This document shows positions 6,722 to 11,299 of a stretch of 11,667 nucleotides of DNA, piece by piece (positions within the stretch are counted from its first letter, which is position 1; every line of letters starts with the position of its first letter). Below the pieces are notes generated by a model. It made no database searches, had not been told where the DNA came from, and saw only the letters and a program-made list of their open reading frames with translations. This DNA comes from Candidatus Woesearchaeota archaeon (GTDB taxonomy: Archaea > Nanobdellota > Nanobdellia > Woesearchaeales > GW2011-AR4). The position numbers and the translations under genes were made by a program. Where the stretch lies: positions 1 to 11,667 of the forward strand of contig JAGVXR010000005.1 in the NCBI GenBank assembly GCA_018303645.1, written 5' to 3'.

Positions 6722-7123
6722 TTATTTCTGGCTGCACGGCGCGCCGCTCAGGTTTATGTTTGCAGCGCCTATGCCCTTGTAGCTGTTGTTGATAAGTATA
6801 AGATTTCCCTTTTCATCTTCCAGATAAATGCAAAAATCCCCCTCTATCTTCAGCCTTCTTTTCAGCTCGTCGTAGCTGAGGTTTTTTAATTCATTCAGCC
6901 TACTTATGTTCACCTCGTTGCTGTCGATTACCCTGACCAAGCTGTTGTCTGCAGTCACTTGCTTGATGATTATTGATGCTTCCTCTTTCAGGCTGCCTGC
7001 CTTTGAGCCCTGGTCCGCATTAAGGAGGGCGTAAAACACGAAAAAGGCAGCCATGAAAACTATGACTCCGAGTATGATGTCTATGGACCATGACTGGGAT
7101 TTCCGATGTCTTCGACTCTGCAT
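6722..7123 (-). CDS. Small pilin-like protein, 133 aa
   Basis: The product starts with a basic stretch (MQSRRHRKSQS), then a hydrophobic helix (about 12-35, WSIDIILGVIVFM region) with an Asp at 15 close to the likely cleavage point, as in type IV pilins. The exterior part of about 95 residues has three or more sequons, two cysteines (98 and 130) that could form a disulfide, and a compact motif DFCIYLEDEKGN (96-107). I chose the ATG at 7123: the frame extends upstream only to a TTG (7150), and the TATA-like AAATATAC at 7158-7165 predicts transcription from about 7135. A GGAAACAGG purine run precedes the ATG. It lies between the peptidase and the next pilin-like gene, all on one strand. Minor pilin or pseudopilin is the best guess. 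Confidence 0.68.
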   Translation of the reverse strand: MQSRRHRKSQSWSIDIILGVIVFMAAFFVFYALLNADQGSKAGSLKEEASIIIKQVTADNSLVRVIDSNEVNISRLNELKNLSYDELKRRLKIEGDFCIYLEDEKGNLILINNSYKGIGAANINLSGAPCSQK

Positions 7124-7157
7124 TTTGCCTGTTTCCTGCTGCTTATTCAATGTACGG

Positions 7158-7165
7158 GTATATTT
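7158..7165 (-). promoter_or_regulatory. TATA-like element for the small pilin-like gene
   Basis: Minus-strand AAATATAC is centred about 38 nt upstream of the ATG at 7123, giving a predicted leader of about 12 nt. Confidence 0.4.
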
Positions 7166-7173
7166 GCTTTGCG

Positions 7174-7200
7174 CTTTAGAATCCAGCTGCCATTCTAAAG
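7174..7200 (-). terminator. Perfect 9-bp hairpin across the end of the peptidase gene
   Basis: CTTTAGAAT (7174-7182) and ATTCTAAAG (7192-7200) are exact inverted repeats around a 9-nt loop (CCAGCTGCC). The stem includes the TAG stop codon of the peptidase gene at 7195-7197. It could end or process that transcript, so the pilin-like genes rely on their own promoters. No T-tract follows directly, so termination is uncertain. Confidence 0.35.
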
Positions 7201-8154
7201 TAAGCCATACAGTGGGTTGCCTGTGATCATGGTCAGTATATATGCAATAAAAAAGCTCGGCACAAACGGAACCCCTTCCTTGATAAGGATTTTTTTTACC
7301 TTTCTTTGCCTGTAAAGCTGAATCAGTTTCCTTATCTGGCTTTTGCTTATCCCCAAGTCCTTTGGCCCACAGATGTAATGCCTGCCGGCGTAAACGTCAT
7401 TGACTATCCAGTCGCCCTCTGTCAGCTTTGCAGGCTCAACAAGCTTTTGCATGCATGATTTTTCAACAGCCTTGATGAAAATCCACAGGTAGAAAGCAGC
7501 CAAAATCAGGAATGTAAAAGACAATACTGCTATTTTGGCATAAATTGCACCAATAAAAAAGAATGACATGAGCAAAAAAAACAGGGCAGCCAGCATAAGC
7601 TTTTTGGCTTTGACAACATTATCCGCCGATAGGATGCGTTTAAACTCACAAATAAACTTTTTTTTATGATTAAAAACCAGAAAAAAGCTCCACAGCAAGC
7701 CGTAAGCAGCTCCTACAAAAAGGGAATTTATGAAAAAGCCGGTCAAAAACTGCCGCCCAATGCTTCCTGCGCCAATGCCAATCATAGCCCCCAACCCCAT
7801 CAGAATCTTGCTGTCGCCGCCGCCCCACTGCCCTGCATAAAACATGATGTAAGCAATGCCGAAAAATATTGCCAGCCCAAGGATGCTTCCAATCAGGTAT
7901 GACTGGCTCGATATTATGTATTGGCTATAAGCTAGATTATTATATGTAGCTTCCTCAACTAAAATCTGGCCCGGAAGAATGAATGTCAACAAGGCATTGA
8001 CAAGCACTCCGGAGAATATCAACCCATAGTTAACCCAGTCAGGCACCTCTCTGGTCTTTAAGTCCGTGATTGAGCCGGTTAAAAGCGCAGCAAATGAAAT
8101 GATGTATACAACCATATGAGGCGCAAAATCCACTCCAAACAATGCATATCCCAT
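7195..8154 (-). CDS. Prepilin/preflagellin peptidase, A24 (GxGD aspartyl) family
   Basis: Membrane aspartyl protease that removes the basic leader of pilin-like precursors. The two catalytic aspartates are in place: Asp31 in SITDLKTREVPDW, after the first helix, and Asp114 in WGGGDSK (110-116). Further hydrophobic helices lie at about 42-60, 86-107, 120-160 and 187-230. The 319-residue length exceeds the usual ~230 of FlaK/PibD. The extra part is a charged cytoplasmic-looking stretch (about 235-295, with EGDWIVNDV near 246-254) ending in EGVPFVPSFFIAYILT, which enters a last membrane helix. The start at 8154 fits a TATA box centred 26 nt upstream (8176-8185), giving a leaderless mRNA; an alternative ATG at 8115 would trim the N-terminus. 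It heads the pilus locus, next to its presumed substrates. Confidence 0.93.
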   Translation of the reverse strand: MGYALFGVDFAPHMVVYIISFAALLTGSITDLKTREVPDWVNYGLIFSGVLVNALLTFILPGQILVEEATYNNLAYSQYIISSQSYLIGSILGLAIFFGIAYIMFYAGQWGGGDSKILMGLGAMIGIGAGSIGRQFLTGFFINSLFVGAAYGLLWSFFLVFNHKKKFICEFKRILSADNVVKAKKLMLAALFFLLMSFFFIGAIYAKIAVLSFTFLILAAFYLWIFIKAVEKSCMQKLVEPAKLTEGDWIVNDVYAGRHYICGPKDLGISKSQIRKLIQLYRQRKVKKILIKEGVPFVPSFFIAYILTMITGNPLYGLL

Positions 8155-8175
8155 TTTGAGGCTGAAAATAAGAAT

Positions 8176-8185
8176 ATTTATAAAT
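8176..8185. promoter_or_regulatory. Palindromic TATA element between divergent genes
   Basis: ATTTATAAAT is a perfect palindrome and can serve both directions. Leftwards it is centred 26 nt from the peptidase ATG at 8154. Rightwards it would start transcription near 8207, before the ATG at 8231. A second candidate for the rightward gene, CATTTATATG (8192-8201), would give an almost leaderless transcript. Confidence 0.55.
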
Positions 8186-8230
8186 TTATTTCATTTATAT
8201 GCGGATAGTTGGGCTGAAATAACTGTTTAC

Positions 8231-8905
8231 ATGGAAATGCCGAAGCACATTGCAATAAGCTTGGACGATATTTCTGATTGGTGTAGGGATAAAAGTATGG
8301 GCATTGAGGAATGCTGCAGCAGGTGCTTTGGGCTGGTGAGCCGCCTGCTGGCAGCGCAAATAAGCTCAAATATTCCCATTTTCACGATTTATTTATTGCC
8401 TGAGGATGTTAAAACATCAACTGAGGATTACATGATTTTTTGCGATTGCATGGCAAATTTCTTCAGCGAATTGGCCGGCAGCAGCATTGTATCCGGGCAT
8501 AAAATAAAGATTTCAATATTCGGGAAATGGTACAACCTCCCCGGAAAGGCAGTTGAATCATTGAAGATGGCAATAGAGGCAACAAAAGAGTATGACAGCT
8601 TTTTTGCAAACTTCTGCATTAATTATGACGGGCAGGAGGAGATTGTGGATGCGTGCAGGCTGATAGCAAAACAGGTCCAGCTCGGCAAGATAGACGCCGA
8701 GATGATAACAAAAGGCACGATAAAGGAGAACATTTACTCGTCATATTTTCTGCCTCCTGACATGGTTTTGATTTATGGCGAAAGAAAGCTTGCCGGGCTC
8801 CTGCTGTGGGACTCTGCAAATGCAAATGTTGTTTTTACCGGCAAAAGCTTCATGGAGTTTGAGGAAGGGGACGTCGAAAGATTAAACCGCAACCTATATA
8901 AATAG
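8231..8905 (+). CDS. Degenerate cis-prenyltransferase (UppS/dolichyl-PP synthase relative)
   Basis: The 224-residue product follows the UppS/cis-prenyltransferase fold order: KHIAISLDD at the first strand (5-13), the ExxG-like helix region, FGKW...LP (97-104), INYDGQEEIVDA (130-141) and PPDMVLIYGERKLAGLLLW (175-193). Family members make polyprenyl diphosphates, the lipid carriers for glycosylation. Most residues expected for catalysis differ: DGNxRW reads DDISDW, FSxENW reads LLPED, NYGGR reads NYDGQ, and RTxGExRxSN reads IYGERKLAG. The arginines and serine that bind the diphosphates are thus missing, while the first Asp remains. It may be an inactive partner subunit, as Nus1/NgBR is in eukaryotes, or have changed specificity. 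I chose the ATG at 8231; the frame extends to a TTG at 8156, but that lies upstream of the TATA elements. Transcription is divergent from the peptidase. Confidence 0.72.
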   Translation: MEMPKHIAISLDDISDWCRDKSMGIEECCSRCFGLVSRLLAAQISSNIPIFTIYLLPEDVKTSTEDYMIFCDCMANFFSELAGSSIVSGHKIKISIFGKWYNLPGKAVESLKMAIEATKEYDSFFANFCINYDGQEEIVDACRLIAKQVQLGKIDAEMITKGTIKENIYSSYFLPPDMVLIYGERKLAGLLLWDSANANVVFTGKSFMEFEEGDVERLNRNLYK

Positions 8906-8957
8906 CGTTATTTTCCATAGCATTACCTGTGATTGATGAAGCTATTATATAAATAGC
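8895..8957 (+). promoter_or_regulatory. Two identical TATA-type 12-mers upstream of the L7Ae gene
   Basis: TATATAAATAGC occurs at 8895-8906 and again at 8946-8957, 51 bp apart. The first overlaps the last codons of the prenyltransferase-like gene. Either could be the TATA box of the ribosomal operon. Use of the first would put the hairpin at 8940-8958 in the leader RNA; use of the second would leave it in the promoter. Confidence 0.5.
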
Positions 8958-8969
8958 TGAAAGAGGTAA
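8923..8969 (+). promoter_or_regulatory. Kink-turn-like hairpin in the L7Ae upstream region
   Basis: AGCTATT (8940-8946) and AATAGCT (8952-8958) form a 7-bp stem. It is flanked by TGATGA (8934-8939, like box C) and followed by GA (CTGA 8957-8960, like box D), the arrangement that gives tandem G-A pairs in kink-turns. Outside it, TTACCT (8923-8928) pairs with AGGTAA (8964-8969). L7Ae binds kink-turns and is known to regulate its own mRNA this way in some archaea, so autoregulation is plausible. The outer helix is separated by an oversized internal loop, so the motif is imperfect, and the loop also contains a TATA-like box. Confidence 0.35.
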
Positions 8970-9090
8970 GCAATTCTGGTTTGTTTATCTCAAATTCGTG
9001 GGATTGCGAAGCACATCCCACTTGATTAAGGTGTCAACGGACTTTGCCGTTGGAGGTAAGCAAATTCTATTTGACTTATCCAAAATTTTG
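8963..9090 (+). repeat. Two diverged copies of a ~36-nt motif in the L7Ae leader
   Basis: Copies at 8963-8997 and 9053-9090 both begin GAGGTAAGCAA, continue with an (A)TTCT core, and end in TTTG, seven bases, then CAAA. They are 90 nt apart. Each follows a hairpin: the 8940-8958 stem for copy 1, and CAACGG/CCGTTG (9035-9040/9047-9052) for copy 2. The single TTACCT at 8923 could pair with AGGTAA of either copy. Function is unknown; a regulatory leader RNA is inferred. Confidence 0.5.
8998..9021 (+). promoter_or_regulatory. Strong hairpin with GCGAAGC tip in the L7Ae leader
   Basis: GTGGGAT (8998-9004) pairs with ATCCCAC (9015-9021), and inside it TGC-GAA-GCA closes on a GAA triloop with one bulged C. 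GCGAAGC is a known unusually stable mini-hairpin. It lies between the two leader repeats, upstream of the second hairpin at 9035-9052. Confidence 0.5.
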
Positions 9091-9110
9091 CAGTTGGAGG
9101 CTCGATTAAA

Positions 9111-9452
9111 ATGGTTTTTGAAGCGCCAAAGGAATTGGTTGACAAGGTTTATGAAGCGATAGAGGTAGCAAAAGCTACAGGCAAGATACGGAAAGGCACG
9201 AATGAGACTACAAAAGTCATTGAAAAAGGGCAGGCAAAGTTTGTTGCCATAGCAAAAGATGTGAATCCGCCTGAGATAACAATGCACATACCCCTGCTTG
9301 CAGAGGAGAAAAATGTTCCCTGCGTGCAGGTTCCAAGCAAGGAAGAGCTTGGGGCAGCTGCAGGCATCGACGTCCCCACAGGGAGCGTTGCGATAGTGCA
9401 GGAAGGAGAGGCAAAGCAGCTGATAAAGGAAATAACAGAAAAAATGAAGTAA
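9111..9452 (+). CDS. rpl7ae: 50S ribosomal protein L7Ae
   Basis: RNA-binding protein that recognises kink-turns. In archaea it serves the large ribosomal subunit, box C/D and H/ACA guide RNPs and often RNase P. The 113-residue product has the family features: the RNA-contact motif KGTNETTKVIEKG (28-40), KFVAIAKDVNPPEI (43-56), the PLLAEEKNVPCVQV core (61-74) and GAAAGIDVPTGSVAI (81-95). Length is close to typical (about 120). The ATG is preceded by GGAGG (9096-9100) with about 10 nt spacing, one of the few clear Shine-Dalgarno sites here. It is the first gene of the ribosomal cluster, 2 nt before S28e. The long structured leader is unusual for this otherwise compact genome. Confidence 0.97.
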   Translation: MVFEAPKELVDKVYEAIEVAKATGKIRKGTNETTKVIEKGQAKFVAIAKDVNPPEITMHIPLLAEEKNVPCVQVPSKEELGAAAGIDVPTGSVAIVQEGEAKQLIKEITEKMK

Positions 9453-9454
9453 AA

Positions 9455-9784
9455 ATGGCCAAGGAAGACCCTACAAAGCACTTAAAGGAGGAGCCACGCG
9501 GGCAATTCAAAAAAAGAGCCCCCGGGCAGCAGCAGGAAGAGCAGGTAAAAGGCTCAGTGCAGTTTTCATGGGCAACGCCTGCAAAAGTTGAAGAAATAAT
9601 AGGGAGGACAGGCACAAGGGGCGAAGCTATCCAGATAAGGTGCAGGATAATAGATGGAAGAGATAAGAACAAGATTTTGCGAAGAAACGTAAAGGGCCCG
9701 ATACAGATAGGCGACATTTTGATGCTGCGTGAGACTGAATTCGAGGCATCGCAACTGACAAAAGCCGGAAGGGGCTCTGGATAA
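9455..9784 (+). CDS. rps28e: 30S ribosomal protein S28e with N-terminal extension
   Basis: Small-subunit protein near the decoding/mRNA exit area. Residues about 34-99 carry the S28e OB-fold sequence: ATPAKVEEIIGRTGTRGEA (40-58), IRCRIIDGRDKNKILRRN (61-78) and the near-universal GDILMLRETE (86-95). Ahead of it is a ~33-residue polar extension rich in Lys, Gln and Glu, and behind it a short Gly-rich tail. Usual archaeal S28e is about 70 residues, so this 109-residue form is long. The in-frame ATG at 9455 follows the L7Ae stop by 2 nt, so the extension is probably translated. No internal ATG lies near the domain start. Confidence 0.95.
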   Translation: MAKEDPTKHLKEEPRGQFKKRAPGQQQEEQVKGSVQFSWATPAKVEEIIGRTGTRGEAIQIRCRIIDGRDKNKILRRNVKGPIQIGDILMLRETEFEASQLTKAGRGSG

Positions 9785-9787
9785 AAA

Positions 9788-9799
9788 GTTTAAATATAT
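9788..9799 (+). promoter_or_regulatory. TATA-like element after S28e
   Basis: GTTTAAATATAT lies directly downstream of the S28e stop. It would start a transcript near 9820 that covers the spacer and the L24e-ndk genes. Part of it (AAATATATTGGG, 9792-9803) is exactly repeated in inverse orientation at 9908-9919. Confidence 0.4.
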
Positions 9800-9844
9800 T
9801 GGGATAAAAACAGCCACTACATTAAAAATTAAATTTAAAAAAAC

Positions 9845-9995
9845 GTCGCTTCCCGGCATCTGCCAAGGTGATGCGGGAACCCAGCTCAGGAAAGTATCGC
9901 TGGCAGCCCCAATATATTTGCGCCGAGGGGGAGCACAAATAAAGTGACTTCAACAGCATAATGCCGAGGCGCCAAGAATGTGTGAGCGAAGCGAA
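9845..9995 (+). ncRNA. Candidate structured RNA in the S28e-L24e spacer
   Basis: No gene was found between 9785 and 10038. Its core (about 9844-9995) is markedly GC-richer than its AT-rich edges, as expected of a structured RNA in an AT-rich archaeon. Visible pairings: TTCCC/GGGAA plus GCATC/GATGC around one bulged G (9850-9879, 9-nt loop), CCAGC/GCTGG (9881-9885/9899-9903), GTCGCTT/AAGTGAC (9845-9851/9942-9948, one G-U pair), GCGCC/GGCGC (9920-9924/9968-9972) and a GCGAAGC mini-hairpin (9986-9992). Some compete: CGGCAT (9854-9859) can also pair with ATGCCG (9961-9966). A separate RNA, an L24e leader switch, or both are possible. It does not match tRNA, 5S, SRP or RNase P RNA as I know them, and strand is assumed from context. 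Confidence 0.35.
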
Positions 9996-10038
9996 CAGAT
10001 TAAATTTCATAAATAAAAAATAAAATTCAACAAATCAA

Positions 10039-10233
10039 ATGCCAAAATGCACTTTTTGCGGAAACGTTATTGAAAGGGGCACCGGGAAGATTTACGTGCA
10101 GAAAGACGCAAAGATTTTATACTTCTGCTCATCAAAGTGCGAGAAGAACCACATAAAGCTCGGGCGGAAGTTCCTTGAAACAAAATGGAGCAGGAAGTTC
10201 AAGCGTGAGAAGCAGGAGGCAGCAGCAGAATGA
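10039..10233 (+). CDS. rpl24e: 50S ribosomal protein L24e
   Basis: Zinc-binding large-subunit protein. The 64-residue product has the treble-clef pattern CTFCG (Cys4, Cys7) and YFCSSKC (Cys30, Cys34), then the typical KFLETKWSRKFK stretch (44-55). Length is normal for archaeal L24e. The last codons overlap the ndk start in an ATGA junction (10230-10233), so the two are coupled. No Shine-Dalgarno sequence precedes its ATG; the upstream 35 nt are almost pure A/T, with a TATA-like stretch around 10005-10015. Confidence 0.97.
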   Translation: MPKCTFCGNVIERGTGKIYVQKDAKILYFCSSKCEKNHIKLGRKFLETKWSRKFKREKQEAAAE

Positions 10234-10709
10234 TTGAGAGAACGCTGGTCATAGTAAAGCCCGACGGAGTTGAAAGGGGATTGGTTGGCGAGATTTTAAG
10301 GAGATTTGAGAATGCGGGCATGAAGATTATTGGCATGAATATGGTGTGGATTGACAGCAAGTTTGCAGAGCAGCACTACAAAGCCCACAAATCAAAGCCA
10401 TTCTTCAGGGAGCTTGTTGAATTCATAACAGAAGGCCCTGTTGTTGCCTTTGCAGTCGAAGGGGTGCATGCTGTTGACAACGCAAGAAGGCTTGTAGGCT
10501 CGACATCGCCTCATGAGGCAGCGCCTGGCACAATAAGGGGGGATTTTGCGCATTTGAGCATGGCTTACGCCTCCAAGAAAGGGTTGGGAGGCAAAAATCT
10601 CATTCATGCGTCAGGCAGCAAAAAGGAAGCTGACGAGGAAATCAGGCTTTGGTTCAAAAAGGAAGATCTTCATTCTTATACTACTGTTCATGAGAAGCAT
10701 GTGTTTTGA
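10230..10709 (+). CDS. ndk: Nucleoside diphosphate kinase
   Basis: Transfers the gamma-phosphate from ATP to other NDPs through a phospho-histidine, balancing nucleotide pools in the cytoplasm. The 159-residue protein begins MIERTLVIVKPDGVERG, has GSTSPHEAAPGTIRGDF (90-106), and the active-site segment NLIHASGS with catalytic His126. It is slightly longer than bacterial NDK (about 140) owing to an insertion before the active site (about 107-122, ending SKKGLGGK), as in other archaeal forms. The ATG overlaps the L24e stop. Placement after L24e is the conserved archaeal order. infB, often next, is replaced here by a convergent deaminase gene. Confidence 0.97.
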   Translation: MIERTLVIVKPDGVERGLVGEILRRFENAGMKIIGMNMVWIDSKFAEQHYKAHKSKPFFRELVEFITEGPVVAFAVEGVHAVDNARRLVGSTSPHEAAPGTIRGDFAHLSMAYASKKGLGGKNLIHASGSKKEADEEIRLWFKKEDLHSYTTVHEKHVF

Positions 10710-10765
10710 TAGGAAAATAAAAATTTCGTTTGAGAGTTGTTATATAAAATTAAGAAAGGACAAAT

Positions 10766-11152
10766 TTACATCCATTCGCCAGGCAAAAGTTCTTTTAACT
10801 TAACTTTTTTATTTTTAGAAATAATAACTTCGGTGTTGTACCTGTTTCTTTTATCTACCAACTCCATCATTTCTCTACAGCGACCGCAAGGATACATAAT
10901 CTTGTCTCCAAAAGCAACAATAGTTTTTATTTCTGTTTCGTTGCTGTGAGAAACCATATTTGAAATTGCAGAATGTTCGGCACAAAATCCAATTCCGCAC
11001 CATAAATCTAAGCTAACCCCTGTAAAGATCTCTCCACCCTTAGTTAGAAGTGCTGAACCTACCTCCCTAACAACACCTCCGCTAACTTTCCTTTTTCCAA
11101 CAAGAACTTTTGCCTTTTTGATTAATTCCTTATCTTCTTTTGTTAATTTCAT
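10766..11152 (-). CDS. Cytidine/blasticidin-S-type deaminase
   Basis: Zinc-dependent nucleoside or base deaminase of 128 residues. The zinc site is intact: Cys57 and catalytic Glu59 in FCAEHSAI, then PCGRC with Cys89 and Cys92. The N-terminal helix and the VSGGVVREVGSALLTKGG strand region fit homotetrameric cytidine deaminases, but the usual NxE substrate-binding segment before CAE reads GVSLDLWCGIG, so the substrate may be cytidine, a modified nucleoside, or a blasticidin-like compound. The gene is visibly richer in A/T and in codons such as AGA/ATA than the ribosomal genes beside it, hinting at a later arrival. A minus-strand TATA-like stretch near 11177-11185 would give a leaderless mRNA. 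It is convergent with ndk; a minus-strand T-rich run at 10716-10726 may terminate it. Confidence 0.88.
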   Translation of the reverse strand: MKLTKEDKELIKKAKVLVGKRKVSGGVVREVGSALLTKGGEIFTGVSLDLWCGIGFCAEHSAISNMVSHSNETEIKTIVAFGDKIMYPCGRCREMMELVDKRNRYNTEVIISKNKKVKLKELLPGEWM

Positions 11153-11207
11153 GATAAATAGATAGCCTATATTAAACTTAAATAATTTGCCTTTTTCAAC
11201 CCTTCCA

Positions 11208-11299
11208 GAAGGTCACCAGAACTTCATTTCATTTGTAATAAACCAAAACATTTATATATCTATGATATATATCTCTGATATATCTCACTGGTGACTTTC
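11208..11299. repeat. 12-nt inverted repeat flanking the toxin-like gene promoter
   Basis: GAAGGTCACCAG (11208-11219) and CTGGTGACTTTC (11288-11299) are inverse complements at 11 of 12 positions. The right arm contains the likely ribosome binding site (GGTGA) and ends at the base before the ATG at 11300. The promoter lies between the arms. Confidence 0.45.
11250..11286 (+). promoter_or_regulatory. Promoter and GATATATC-type operator repeats of the toxin-like operon
   Basis: A TATA element (TTTATATATC, 11251-11260) is followed by two near-copies of one motif: TGATATATATCTC (11263-11275) and TGATATATCTC (11276-11286). Their cores GATATATATC and GATATATC are palindromes. They lie between the TATA box and the expected transcript start near 11281, where a bound repressor would block initiation. 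Antitoxins commonly bind such sites; this role is inferred. Confidence 0.45.

Noticed and set aside
8156..8230. An N-terminal extension of the prenyltransferase-like protein from a TTG at 8156.
   Set aside because: It lies across the TATA elements and has no family similarity; the ATG at 8231 starts just before the conserved KHIAIS strand.
8934..8960. Box C (TGATGA) and box D (CTGA) as a C/D guide RNA.
   Set aside because: Only about 17 nt separate the boxes and they are filled by a hairpin, leaving no guide sequence or C'/D' boxes; a kink-turn-like element is the better reading.
8990..9135. A plus-strand open frame through the L7Ae leader (containing STDFAVGGKQILFDLSK).
   Set aside because: It has no good start codon context, is out of frame with L7Ae and ends within it; the strong hairpins and the frame-shifted repeat copies suit RNA structure better than coding.
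8985..9717. Long open frames on the minus strand across the L7Ae and S28e genes.
   Set aside because: They lie opposite firmly identified ribosomal genes, have Cys/Phe/Ser-rich unnatural composition and no promoter support; they are shadows of the plus-strand codons.
9891..9955. H/ACA guide RNA ending at ACA 9953-9955.
   Set aside because: A lower stem can be drawn, but the distance from the upper stem to ACA (about 22 nt) exceeds the usual 14-16 and no convincing pseudouridylation pocket is seen.
9870..9960. A tRNA-like AGCTCAGG segment suggesting a tRNA gene.
   Set aside because: No matching D-stem, no T-loop GGTTC-like sequence and no acceptor stem could be built.
152..10026. The same 21-nt A-rich string (starting TTCATAAATAAAA) occurs inside the platform gene (152-172) and before L24e (10006-10026).
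   Set aside because: It is low-complexity A/T sequence and one copy is coding; nothing else around the two sites matches, so chance is the simplest explanation.
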